A stretch of 64,000 nucleotides of DNA, from assembly GCA_034520215.1 (NCBI GenBank), contig JAXHNR010000002.1, forward strand, positions 532,642-596,641, given 5' to 3'. This DNA comes from Candidatus Krumholzibacteriota bacterium. Lineage in GTDB: Bacteria > Krumholzibacteriota > Krumholzibacteriia > Krumholzibacteriales > WJIX01. The notes under the pieces were generated by a model that had not been told where the DNA came from, searched no databases, and was given only the letters and a program-made list of their open reading frames with translations. The translations under genes were made by a program, and so were the position numbers. Below, in pieces: positions 33,741 through 42,129 of the stretch; the stretch's first letter is position 1, and each line of letters starts with the position of its first letter.

Positions 33741-35735
33741 TCAGGTTGCTTCTTCAATAATATTTACGAGCTCCGGAAGATCAATTCCAAGTTTCTTCAT
33801 CCTCTCAAGCGTGGGAACGCCGTTTTCATCCCACCCCTTGCGTTTATATGTCGCTTTCATTACCTGATTGTACCGGTCTTCTCTGTAATCACGAAGAACT
33901 TTCATCTTTTCCTCTGTGGATTTGCCTTCGGGATCGTAATCGCATTTTTCGCGCAGCTCTTTGTCGTATCTCTCGGCGCGGGATTCGTATTCTTCCTTTG
34001 TTACGGGACCTACGGCGCGGTACGGAGGAAAATCGTCTTTTTTAGTACCGTAGCCTAGCATCCTGCACAACAATCTCTGCAGCATATGAACCCGTTCGGA
34101 TTGCCCAAGCATACTCGCCTCGTCAAGGGGGCTTCCCGTCATACCCTCGAAGAATTTAAAGAAATCTTCAACGTGTTCTGGTATCTTGGCTGCTTCCTGA
34201 GGTGAATAGTTCTGTGTGCTTGTAGGAACCACATCATTCCAGAGAAGTTTGCAGAGACCGTGGAGCCCGAACCATGTTCTCCACAGGGGATAGTAATACA
34301 GCGCTTCCGCCTTGTCTTCGAAGGAGGGGATCTGGTTATTAACCATATCCATGAAGATAAGCCAGGATTCGTCATGCTGAGGGCCTTTTACCGCCATCGC
34401 GTAACCAGCCTGCTGGGCGAGAGATTCTTTGGTTACATATTCGGAGAATTCCAGACCCTTTGTTTCCATTCCTATATCGGCAAGGAAGTCAGGGTCCGCT
34501 CCAAGTTCATTAATCCATTTTTCTTTAAGCCAGCGGATCCCCTTGCCGAAATCAACACCGAACCCTTTGCCTTCCGCCATTTCGTGGAGGCATTTGAGGA
34601 CTTCATCTGTGGCGCCGAATTTGAGCTCTTTCCCTCCGGTCTCTTTCGTTGTGATAATGCCGTTTTCAAAACACTCCATGATAAAGGCCATGCATGTACC
34701 GGCTGAGATTGTGTCAATTCCGTAAGTGTCGCAGTAAAAATTGAATTCAGCGGCGAAGTCCGCGTCGAAACATCCCATATTAGCGCACGCCGCGGCTGTT
34801 TCATACTCCGGCCCGTCTACAACTACCTTATCTCCCTTGTAGGGACCGGTTTTTATCTCGAAATTATCGATTGTTTTAGAGCAGGCCATCGAGCAGCCCT
34901 TCCAGCAGCCGTCCGGTGAATTCTGGGTAAAATAGTTTGCCTTGAGCATAACCGAGTCGATCCTGTGTGTATCGGGATGTGATCCAAACTTGTAATTGTG
35001 TACGGGAAGAAGATCGTATTCATCCATTACGTCCACAATATTGGCGGTTCCTACTTCTCTCATGCGGCACTGGTTTTCATCGAGCGTTGCCATTTCAGCG
35101 TTGATGCGCATCCCGTAATTTCGAATCATCTTAGGTTTTGCGGGATGGTTCTGATCCTCTTCGATACTGATAGCCTGAGTGGGACAGACATATTCGCATG
35201 AACGGCAGCCAATACAGTGAGGGTCTACTTCTTCAAAGGGCATAGTCATATACTTGTCGATACCTCGTCCGGCAAAATCGAGAATGTTCTCCTGCATGAA
35301 TTCAGCGCACGCTCTCGCGCATCTGCCGCAGAGGATACATGCCTTAGGGTTTTCATCCGTTAGTTCACTTTTATATTTTTCCTTATCTGTTGCTCCGCAA
35401 TCCTTTGCTATCTTCTTAATAGCAGGGACATTAGGCCAGCGTCCAAGGTACATTTCGGCCAGTCTCTTGCGGTGCTTTTTTACCATTTCAGAATCGGTCT
35501 CAACTTTGATCGCGCTTCGCACAGGGTAGTTACAGGAGGTGACAAGTTCTCTTTTGTCTCCGGATATAATTTCGACTACACACAGCCTGCATGTGCCGCT
35601 AGGGGTTAGATCTTTGTGATTACATAATGTTGGAACAGATATGCCGTTTTCCTTCAGGACCTTAAGAAGAAAGGTGTCTTTTTCCACATTAATTTCTTTT
35701 CCGTTTACCGTTATATTTATCTTCTGAGCTGACAT
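33741..35735 (-). CDS. Split AOR, part B: NuoG/HydA-type Fe-S N-terminus fused to AOR catalytic domains 2/3
   Basis: 664 residues from ATG 35735, sharing one base with the previous stop (TAATG, GGAGGTGAT upstream). N-terminus: [2Fe-2S] ferredoxin domain (C38, C49, C52, C68), then two [4Fe-4S] sites (C133-x2-C136-x2-C139-x3-C143; C174-x2-C-x2-C-x3-C184). From ~residue 225 come the C-terminal domains of aldehyde:ferredoxin oxidoreductase (LLPVHNYKFGSHPD; cluster Cys C277/C281/C285 in GCWKGCSMAC; CDTYGIDTISAG). AOR_N is absent; it is in the neighbour. Typical AORs use CxxCxxxC; here the spacing is CxxxCxxxC. Expected to bind tungstopterin with part A and oxidise an aldehyde or reduce an acid; substrate unknown. 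Cytoplasmic. Confidence 0.85.
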   Translation of the reverse strand: MSAQKINITVNGKEINVEKDTFLLKVLKENGISVPTLCNHKDLTPSGTCRLCVVEIISGDKRELVTSCNYPVRSAIKVETDSEMVKKHRKRLAEMYLGRWPNVPAIKKIAKDCGATDKEKYKSELTDENPKACILCGRCARACAEFMQENILDFAGRGIDKYMTMPFEEVDPHCIGCRSCEYVCPTQAISIEEDQNHPAKPKMIRNYGMRINAEMATLDENQCRMREVGTANIVDVMDEYDLLPVHNYKFGSHPDTHRIDSVMLKANYFTQNSPDGCWKGCSMACSKTIDNFEIKTGPYKGDKVVVDGPEYETAAACANMGCFDADFAAEFNFYCDTYGIDTISAGTCMAFIMECFENGIITTKETGGKELKFGATDEVLKCLHEMAEGKGFGVDFGKGIRWLKEKWINELGADPDFLADIGMETKGLEFSEYVTKESLAQQAGYAMAVKGPQHDESWLIFMDMVNNQIPSFEDKAEALYYYPLWRTWFGLHGLCKLLWNDVVPTSTQNYSPQEAAKIPEHVEDFFKFFEGMTGSPLDEASMLGQSERVHMLQRLLCRMLGYGTKKDDFPPYRAVGPVTKEEYESRAERYDKELREKCDYDPEGKSTEEKMKVLRDYREDRYNQVMKATYKRKGWDENGVPTLERMKKLGIDLPELVNIIEEAT

Positions 35736-38700
35736 TATATCACCTCCACTGCGTCGAAGTTGCAGACTTGGCGGCAGATTCCGCATCTCGTGCATTTCTC
35801 GATGTCAATAAAATGTGGTTTCTTTGCTTCGCCCGATATTGCCTCTACGGGGCAGTTTTTAGCGCAGAGAGTACAGCCGGTGCACTTATCCTTGTCTATG
35901 CGGTACGTAACAAGGGCTTTGCAGACTCCGCCGGGGCATTTCCCCTCGTCGATATGTTTCTCGTACTCTTCTCTGAAATACTTGATTGTGGAGAGGACGG
36001 GGTTGGGAGCTGTTCGGCCGAACCCGCAGAGACTGATCTCTTTTACGGTTTGGCCCAGCTCCTTAAGTCTCTCGATATCACCCGCCTTTCCTTCGCCGCC
36101 GCATATTCGTGTCAGTATCTTGTTCAGGTGAAAGAGCCCCTCTCTGCCCGCGGCGCACTTCCCGCAGGATTCATTCATAAGGAAATCAGTAAAATACCGA
36201 GCGGTATCCACCATACAGGTCCTGTCTGACATTACAACTATTCCGCCCGAACCTGTTATTGTTCCTTCTTCCTTTAAAGAATCGAAATCGATCTTTATGT
36301 CAAGTTTGCCCGCAGGCAGAATTCCGCCTGAAGGACCGCCTATCTGAACCGCCTTGAGCTCGCGGCCTTCTGGAATTCCGCCTCCGATATCTTCGATGAC
36401 CTCGCGGAGCGTTGTTCCGAACGGAACCTCCGCCAGTCCCTGATTGTTTATGTCGCCGGAGAGGGAGAGAATCTTCGTGCCGGAGGAGCCGTTAAGGGGA
36501 TTGTCGCTTACGTCGCCTGAACCGATCGATGAAAACCACTTCGATCCCCGTTCGATGATAACCGGAATATTTGCCCAGGTTTCAACATTGTTAAGAACGG
36601 TGGGTTTCCCGCGGAATCCGCGTTCGGCATTGTGGATATATTTAGGTTGAGGTTCGCCTGCGCGTCCGGACATGGAAGTTATAAGAGCGCTGGATTCGCC
36701 GGTTATAAATGCCCCCGTTGCCGTTCGAATTTCAAGATCAAAGTCAAAATCACTGCCCAGTATTCCCTTTCCGAGCAAGCCGTACTCCCTGCACTGGGTA
36801 ATGGCTTTCTTAAGTCTTTCCCTGTCCAGTGTATATGCATTTCTGATATATATGTAACCCTCTTTCGCTCCGAGAGCGAAAGCTCCTATAAGAAGGCCTT
36901 CAATGACTGTGTGAGGGTCGGTCTCGATGATGCTTTTTTCCATAATTGCTCCGGAGATGTTACAGATGATATATATTTCTTCTTTTCTTTCCTCGGCCTT
37001 TTTCTTTGCTGTTTCCCATTTGATTCCGGTCGGGAATCCGCCGCCTCCGCGCCCTCTTATTCCCGAGGAAGTTACTTCATTTCTTATTTTCTCAGGAGTG
37101 CTCTTTTCGAGAGCGTTTTTGAAGGCTTCATAGCCGCCTCGAGCAATGTAGCTGTTAATCCTTTCAGGATCTATAACCCCTTTGTTCCTTAAAGCGACGG
37201 AAAGTTGGTTTTTGAAGAATGGAATATCTTCCATTCTTTCTAATATTTTCCCGCCGCCCGGATCTTTGCGCATGAGGCGATCTAGCTTTTCACCCTTAGC
37301 GGCGCTTTCAACGAGCTGGTCGATATTATTCTCCGCGACATTCTGATAGAACACTCCTTGAGGCTGGACTATGACGATTGGGCCGGCTGAGCAAAGCCCC
37401 ACACATCCGCATTGGGCGGCAGCGAATTCCTTTTCCAGCCCCTTTTCCCTGATTACTTCATCTAATTTTTCTTTTATTTTCAGACTTCCCGCGGCCACAC
37501 ACCCCGAGCACGCGCAGACATTGAATATTGATTTGTACCCGCGGGCCGCGTTATTTTCTCTTTTCGCGATCTTCTTTAGATCTGAGGGTGAGATTTTCTC
37601 CGCCGGAGCGTTTTTATTTTCGGCATAGCTTTTGTTCTCTTTATTTTCTTCTTTATCTGCTTCTTCGAGGAGTTTTTTTACATCCTGAGCTTTTACGTTT
37701 CCATACATTTTCCCGTTTATTTGTACTACAGGCGCCACACTGCATGCTCCGAGGCAGGATGTTCCCTCGAGACTGTATTTTTTGTCCTCTGTCGTCTCGC
37801 CTGCTTTTATTCCGAGAACAGACTCGAAACTTTCAAGTATTCCCTCCGCCCCTTTTACATGACAAGTCGTCCCCATGCATACCTGGATTACTTTCTCTCC
37901 TTTGGGTTCGAGACTGAATTCTTTGTAGAAGCTGGCTATGTGGTAAAGATGAGATTTGGGTTTTCCGGTCATTTCGCAAAGTTTGTCGATAGCGGTTCTG
38001 GAGATATAGTGGAAGCGGTTCTGCAGTTCCCGTAATATTTCTATCGCGTATTCACCGCGGCAGCCCCAGCTTTTGATTATCCGATCTATTTCCTCAAGTT
38101 CGCTTCTGTCTGTCTGTGGAGGACTGTTTTTGGATGCGGCGGCCTCGGCGGCCCTGCTTTTTTGAATACTCCAGCCGGGAATATCAGGTTTCCCTTTTAG
38201 GACAAGGGCTTTTATCCTTTTGTCGCGGAATACAGTTCCTATACCGCCTCGCCCGGCCTGTTTGAGTCTGGCAGTAGCTCTCCTCCAGTCCCAGAAGGAG
38301 AAGTTGAGCACTCCCATGTTGCCGTGCTCGGCCGCTCTTCCTGAAGTTACGCAGGCAATATTTCTTTTGTCCAGTTCATCGTCAGCGTACATCTCGGTGA
38401 GCTCCTCTGCCAGAAGATGTGAATCAATACTCTCAAGGGGGGCTTTCTCAATAGTAATTTCACCTTTTACGGCGTTTATGACGATAATTATTTCTTCTTC
38501 TGATTTGCCGGTCAGGGTTAAGGCGTCAAATCCGGCGAATTTAAGATAAGGCCCGAAATAACCCCCCACGTTACAATCCATAATCGAATGAGTGGAAGGA
38601 GAAACGGCGGTAACCAGGGTCTTGCCGGAGCCGGGAAATGATGCTGTTCCTCCGAGAGGACCCGGAGAAAAACATATACTGTTTTCCGGGCTGTCCCATT

Positions 38701-38929
38701 TTGTCTCAGCGTTTATTTCCTGAAACATAAGCCAGAGGTCAAAACCCTTGCCCCCTGTCCAGAGTTCTTTCATGCGTTCCGATACGGGGTTGATAGAAAT
38801 GTCCTTTTCACCGATATCAATTCTGAGAGTTCTGTTTGAATATCCCCTTTCCAATCTTATTGTTTCAAAGGGAAATTTGGCCAAGAGTTCGTGCGCTTTC
38901 TTTATCTTTGATAGAGATTCTTCCGCCAT
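35735..38929 (-). CDS. Split AOR, part A: AOR_N fused to NuoE-like, NuoF-like and ferredoxin domains
   Basis: 1064 residues. Domains: AOR N-terminal pterin-binding domain (~20-248; NVGGYFGPYLKFAGFDALTL, AGRGGIGTVF); NuoE-like [2Fe-2S] domain (~275-425; C351, C356, C392, C396); thioredoxin-like [2Fe-2S] (~465-545; C472/474/477, C507/509/513); NuoF-like core (~560-985; GRGGGGFPTG at 626); 2x[4Fe-4S] ferredoxin (~1008-1064). In the NuoF part several usual features are gone: the NADExxPG flavin/NADH loop is shortened to CNISGAIM, ICGEETAL reads ITGESSAL, and the SCGKCxxC cluster site has Gly for its third Cys (SCGKCAAG). First gene of the operon; TTTAGGAGG before the ATG. Probably a hetero-oligomeric tungsten oxidoreductase with part B. 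Confidence 0.85.
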   Translation of the reverse strand: MAEESLSKIKKAHELLAKFPFETIRLERGYSNRTLRIDIGEKDISINPVSERMKELWTGGKGFDLWLMFQEINAETKWDSPENSICFSPGPLGGTASFPGSGKTLVTAVSPSTHSIMDCNVGGYFGPYLKFAGFDALTLTGKSEEEIIIVINAVKGEITIEKAPLESIDSHLLAEELTEMYADDELDKRNIACVTSGRAAEHGNMGVLNFSFWDWRRATARLKQAGRGGIGTVFRDKRIKALVLKGKPDIPGWSIQKSRAAEAAASKNSPPQTDRSELEEIDRIIKSWGCRGEYAIEILRELQNRFHYISRTAIDKLCEMTGKPKSHLYHIASFYKEFSLEPKGEKVIQVCMGTTCHVKGAEGILESFESVLGIKAGETTEDKKYSLEGTSCLGACSVAPVVQINGKMYGNVKAQDVKKLLEEADKEENKENKSYAENKNAPAEKISPSDLKKIAKRENNAARGYKSIFNVCACSGCVAAGSLKIKEKLDEVIREKGLEKEFAAAQCGCVGLCSAGPIVIVQPQGVFYQNVAENNIDQLVESAAKGEKLDRLMRKDPGGGKILERMEDIPFFKNQLSVALRNKGVIDPERINSYIARGGYEAFKNALEKSTPEKIRNEVTSSGIRGRGGGGFPTGIKWETAKKKAEERKEEIYIICNISGAIMEKSIIETDPHTVIEGLLIGAFALGAKEGYIYIRNAYTLDRERLKKAITQCREYGLLGKGILGSDFDFDLEIRTATGAFITGESSALITSMSGRAGEPQPKYIHNAERGFRGKPTVLNNVETWANIPVIIERGSKWFSSIGSGDVSDNPLNGSSGTKILSLSGDINNQGLAEVPFGTTLREVIEDIGGGIPEGRELKAVQIGGPSGGILPAGKLDIKIDFDSLKEEGTITGSGGIVVMSDRTCMVDTARYFTDFLMNESCGKCAAGREGLFHLNKILTRICGGEGKAGDIERLKELGQTVKEISLCGFGRTAPNPVLSTIKYFREEYEKHIDEGKCPGGVCKALVTYRIDKDKCTGCTLCAKNCPVEAISGEAKKPHFIDIEKCTRCGICRQVCNFDAVEVI

Positions 38930-39006
38930 CTGAAGGCCTCCTAAAGGCTGGATATCAAAAAAACCTATTGAGACTCTAAATATACAATTTATTATTTCAG
39001 ATATAA

Positions 39007-39035
39007 AGCATAAATTATTTTCTTTGAAAGTTCAA
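39007..39035 (-). promoter_or_regulatory. Promoter candidate of the split-AOR operon
   Basis: TTGAAC (39030-39035), 17-base spacer, TATGCT (39007-39012), about 80 bases before the ATG. It lies inside the divergent region, downstream (minus sense) of the hairpin at 39071-39105. Confidence 0.45.
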
Positions 39036-39070
39036 AGGGGCGCGGCAATTTCCCGCGGGATGATTGGAGA

Positions 39071-39105
39071 AAAACGCCACAGGGCCCGAAGCTCTGTGGC
39101 GTTTT
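39071..39105. terminator. Orphan intrinsic terminator between divergent genes
   Basis: Perfect 12-bp stem AAAACGCCACAG / CTGTGGCGTTTT. The minus strand reads GTGGCGTTTTTCTCC after the stem, a good terminator. No gene ends here: AOR starts leftward at 38929, a NifX-like gene starts rightward at 39305. It may be an attenuator in a leader or an insulator. Another GC-rich hairpin lies at ~39141-39162. Confidence 0.6.
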
Positions 39106-39304
39106 AAGAAAACGTTCTCGTCTTTGTTCTGTTTTATCCTGTTGCCGGGCGCCGGGCAGCAAGATAATCTGCAAAGAGTATTTTAGGTGTGTTTTTTGTC
39201 TTTAAATTCCATTCATTTTGTTATATTCTCTAAGGTGATATTTTAAAGCGATGACGCCAGTTTATTTTCTAACCAAAGGGTTTTCAATAGAGGAAGGTAG
39301 ATCA

Positions 39305-39673
39305 ATGAGAATAGCAATTTCAACGGACGGAAGTCAGGTGGCTCCTCATTTCGGAAGATGCGAAAAATACACGATCTTTGATGTGGAAGATTCAAAAGTC
39401 GAAGCTAAGGAAGTACTAGACAGTCCGGGCCACGCACCGGGCGCTATACCGGCATTCCTTAAGGAAAAGGGATGTACTCTGATTATTGCCGGAGGAATGG
39501 GCGGCAGGGCGAAGGACCTGTTCAGGCAGGCGGATATTGATTGGATAGTCGGTGTAAGAGGAGAAGTAGACGCCGTTATTAATGACTATTTAAGTGACAC
39601 TCTCGTAGTTGGTGAAAGCAGCTGCGAGCATGGCGAAGGCCATGGGGACGGCACTCACGGATGCGGGCACTGA
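39305..39673 (+). CDS. NifX-like iron-molybdenum cofactor-binding protein with His-rich tail
   Basis: About 122 residues from ATG 39305 (GGAAGG before it). FeMo-co biosynthesis domain: MRIAISTDGSQVAPHFGRCE, HAPGAIPAFLKEKGCTLIIAGGMG. The C-terminus is His/Gly/Cys-rich (CEHGEGHGDGTHGCGH), a likely metal-binding tail. Start chosen over an upstream ATG at 39251, whose extra residues do not fit the family. Stands with a sirtuin and another NifX-like gene beside the tungsten genes, suggesting Mo/W or Fe-S handling. Confidence 0.82.
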   Translation: MRIAISTDGSQVAPHFGRCEKYTIFDVEDSKVEAKEVLDSPGHAPGAIPAFLKEKGCTLIIAGGMGGRAKDLFRQADIDWIVGVRGEVDAVINDYLSDTLVVGESSCEHGEGHGDGTHGCGH

Positions 39674-39691
39674 TCGATCACGGAAGTCTTC

Positions 39692-40438
39692 ATGTTTAAG
39701 ATGATGAAAAAAGCGGCTGAGATGATAATGAATGCCGGGAGGGTTACCGCTTTTACCGGAGCGGGGATTTCTGTTGAAAGCGGAATTCCTCCCTTCAGGG
39801 GCGAAGGTGGGTTGTGGAATAAGTATAATCCGGTTCTTCTCGATATCAATCATTTCCGCATGAACCCCTTCGAATCATGGACACTGATAAAGGAAATATT
39901 CTATGATTTCTTCGGTGAAGCCGCTCCGAACAGAGCCCACTACGGCCTCGCTGAAATGGAGAAAATAGGCCTTCTCGGCGCGATAATAACTCAGAATATA
40001 GATAACCTTCATCAGGTCGGCGGCAGCAGGAATATCTTTGAATTCCACGGAAATTCAAGAAAGCTTGTCTGCGTAGCCTGCGGCGAAAAATATTCAGTAG
40101 ATCAGGTCAGTTTGAATGAACTCCCGCCTGAATGTCTAAGTTGCGGAGGTGTGCTGAAGCCTGATTTTATCTTCTTCGGCGAGCAGATACCGGAACCCGC
40201 CAGGACCAATTCTTTCAGGGAAGCCGACATATCTGATCTTTTTATACTTATCGGAACTACGGGCGAGGTTATGCCCGCGTGCGCGATTCCCTATATAGCC
40301 AAGGAAAATGGCGCCGGAATTATTGAGATAAACACTAATAAGTCGAGTTACACGGACAGTATTACAGATATCTTCTTTCAGGGAAAAGCGTCTGAAATGA
40401 CCGCCAGTCTTCTGGAGGAGTTGAGAAAGAATCTGTAG
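39692..40438 (+). CDS. cobB: Sir2-family NAD-dependent protein deacylase
   Basis: 248 residues. NAD-binding AFTGAGISVESGIPPFRG, TQNIDNLHQVGGS, catalytic His in FEFHGNSRKLVC, zinc Cys pairs CVACG and CLSCGG, and FFGEQIPE. It removes acyl groups from lysines using NAD. Arg/Tyr of class III desuccinylases (AxxYxxR) is not evident. The start is 18 bases after the NifX-like gene. Confidence 0.9.
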   Translation: MFKMMKKAAEMIMNAGRVTAFTGAGISVESGIPPFRGEGGLWNKYNPVLLDINHFRMNPFESWTLIKEIFYDFFGEAAPNRAHYGLAEMEKIGLLGAIITQNIDNLHQVGGSRNIFEFHGNSRKLVCVACGEKYSVDQVSLNELPPECLSCGGVLKPDFIFFGEQIPEPARTNSFREADISDLFILIGTTGEVMPACAIPYIAKENGAGIIEINTNKSSYTDSITDIFFQGKASEMTASLLEELRKNL

Positions 40439-40602
40439 AGATTTATTTTAAGAAAATAAGAAAGAGATTTTATAAAAAAATTTTGCTTTTTTCAGCGTTA
40501 AAGGATAGCATGCTGTTAAAGGAATCCGCGAATTAGCCTCAGATGAAATTCGCGGAAAAGGATTTCTTTGAACACTATAAAGGTAAAGGGGGATTTAGAA
40601 GA

Positions 40603-40941
40603 ATGAAGATAGCATTAACTGCTAAGGGGACCGAGTGGGATTCACAGATTGACGCGCGCTTCGGGAGGTCTGAATATTTTGTTATGTACGATGAAGAAAA
40701 GGATGAAAAGAGCGCAATTGACAATACTTCAATTGTAAATGAAGCTCACGGAGCGGGCCCCAAAACCGCGCAGAGGCTTTTTGAAAATAAGGTTGATCTA
40801 CTGATTACAGGCAACGGGCCCGGAGGAAACGCCGCGGCTGTTCTCGCTGAAGCTGACATGCGGGTCTATATCGGCGCTTCAGGTATGACAGTAAAAGAAG
40901 CCTACGACGCATATAAAAAGGGTGAACTGAAAGAATTCTAA
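40603..40941 (+). CDS. NifX-like iron-molybdenum cofactor-binding protein
   Basis: About 112 residues from ATG 40603 (AGAAG and GGGGG upstream); 20 extra upstream codons to 40543 do not fit the family. MKIALTAKGTEWDSQIDARFG and VDLLITGNGPGGNAAAVL are typical. Ends GELKEF without a His tail. Third such domain in the window; its distance from the sigma-54 site suggests separate regulation. Confidence 0.82.
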   Translation: MKIALTAKGTEWDSQIDARFGRSEYFVMYDEEKDEKSAIDNTSIVNEAHGAGPKTAQRLFENKVDLLITGNGPGGNAAAVLAEADMRVYIGASGMTVKEAYDAYKKGELKEF

Positions 40942-41034
40942 ACAGTGCGTTTAGCTGCTTCAAAGAGTTAAACCCGGGGGGATTGATTAAGTCTTAATTT
41001 TAGATAAAGATGCTTTAAATAGTTTTTTTACGCT

Positions 41035-41058
41035 CGATATGCACATAAAAACATAACG
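41035..41058 (+). promoter_or_regulatory. ModE-like operator upstream of the tungstate/molybdate transporter
   Basis: CGATATGC-N8-ACATAACG, an imperfect palindrome of 24 bases with the spacing of the known ModE box (CGTTATAT-N8-type). It ends 1 base before the -35 of the transporter promoter. A ModE-like regulator is encoded in the same operon (43988). Confidence 0.55.
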
Positions 41059-41059
41059 G

Positions 41060-41088
41060 TTGCATTCGGTTTTTCCTGATGCTATTTT
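41060..41088 (+). promoter_or_regulatory. Promoter of the transporter/Moco operon
   Basis: TTGCAT (41060-41065), 17-base spacer, TATTTT (41083-41088), 54 bases before the first ATG. Adjacent to the ModE-like box, so oxyanion-dependent control is likely. Confidence 0.5.
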
Positions 41089-41142
41089 AAAAAAACTGTC
41101 AACGGGTTTTCGTTACCAAATTATGAAAGGGGTTTGAAGAGG

Positions 41143-42129
41143 ATGAGGAAAATAGGGTTAACTGTCATTTCGTTAATTATGGCTGTTCAATTCGTTTCCT
41201 GCTCCTGCGGCGATGAAGGATCCGCCCGGAAGAGGCTTATTATATTTCACGCGGGCAGTCTGTCTGTTCCTTTCGCGGAGATTGCCGAGAGGTTTGAAGA
41301 AGAAAATCCTCAGGTAGAAGTAAATATGGAGGCGGCCGGAAGCAGAACCTGCGCGCGCAAGATTTCAGAACTCGGCAGAAGATGCGATGTTATAGCGTCG
41401 GCGGATTACGCGGTTATCGACGCTCTTCTTATACCCGATTTCGCGAGCTGGAACATTAAATTCGCGTCTAATGAAATGGCAGTAGCTTTCAGGGATGATT
41501 CAAGAGAGGCGGATACTATAAATCGGAGTAACTGGTATGACATACTGCTAAAGGATGATGTTACTTTCGGGCGATCAGATCCTAATGCTGATCCGTGCGG
41601 TTACAGAACAGTCCTCACTCTGAAACTGGCCGAGAAGTTCTACGGCGAAAAAGGACTCAGCGAGAAACTTCTGGAAAAAGATACTGAGTTTATGAGACCT
41701 AAAGAGACTGATCTTCTGGGACTTCTAGAATCGGGTACTATTGATTACATGTTCATATACCGGTCGGTAGCCAGACAGCACGATTTGCGGTTTATCACCC
41801 TGCCTGATGAGATAAATTTAAAGGAATCTGAACTTAAAGATTATTACGCGTCCTCTTCCGTTAAGATTTCCGGGAAAAAGCCTGGAGAATTTATAGAACG
41901 AAGGGGCGCTCCCATGGTTTACGGTGTGACTATACCGGATAATGCTCCGTCACCCGGTCTCGCCCTCGAGTTTGTAGAGTATCTGCTCGAAGATTCAAAG
42001 GGACAGAAGATTATGAGCCGAAACGGCCAGCCGTCCGTAGTTCCGTCGCCGGCTGAGAATTACGAAAATATCCCGGACGAACTTAAGGCATTCGTTCTCC
42101 CCGCGGAAAAGATTGTGGGAGAAGAATGA
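41143..42129 (+). CDS. wtpA: Tungstate/molybdate ABC transporter substrate-binding lipoprotein
   Basis: About 328 residues from ATG 41143 (GAAAGGGG upstream; TTG 41134 is in frame). Lipoprotein signal with FVSC, then LIIFHAGSLSVPFAEIAERF, the hallmark of WtpA/ModA oxyanion binders (Ser contacts the anion), plus GRSDPNADPCGYR and the EFVEYLLEDSKGQKIM C-terminal region. WtpA-type proteins bind tungstate tightly, which fits the AOR. Stop overlaps the permease start (ATGA). Confidence 0.87.
   Translation: MRKIGLTVISLIMAVQFVSCSCGDEGSARKRLIIFHAGSLSVPFAEIAERFEEENPQVEVNMEAAGSRTCARKISELGRRCDVIASADYAVIDALLIPDFASWNIKFASNEMAVAFRDDSREADTINRSNWYDILLKDDVTFGRSDPNADPCGYRTVLTLKLAEKFYGEKGLSEKLLEKDTEFMRPKETDLLGLLESGTIDYMFIYRSVARQHDLRFITLPDEINLKESELKDYYASSSVKISGKKPGEFIERRGAPMVYGVTIPDNAPSPGLALEFVEYLLEDSKGQKIMSRNGQPSVVPSPAENYENIPDELKAFVLPAEKIVGEE

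Noticed and set aside
39120-39180. Molybdenum/tungsten cofactor riboswitch upstream of AOR
   Set aside because: A hairpin and terminator are present, but I could not match the known aptamer consensus by eye.
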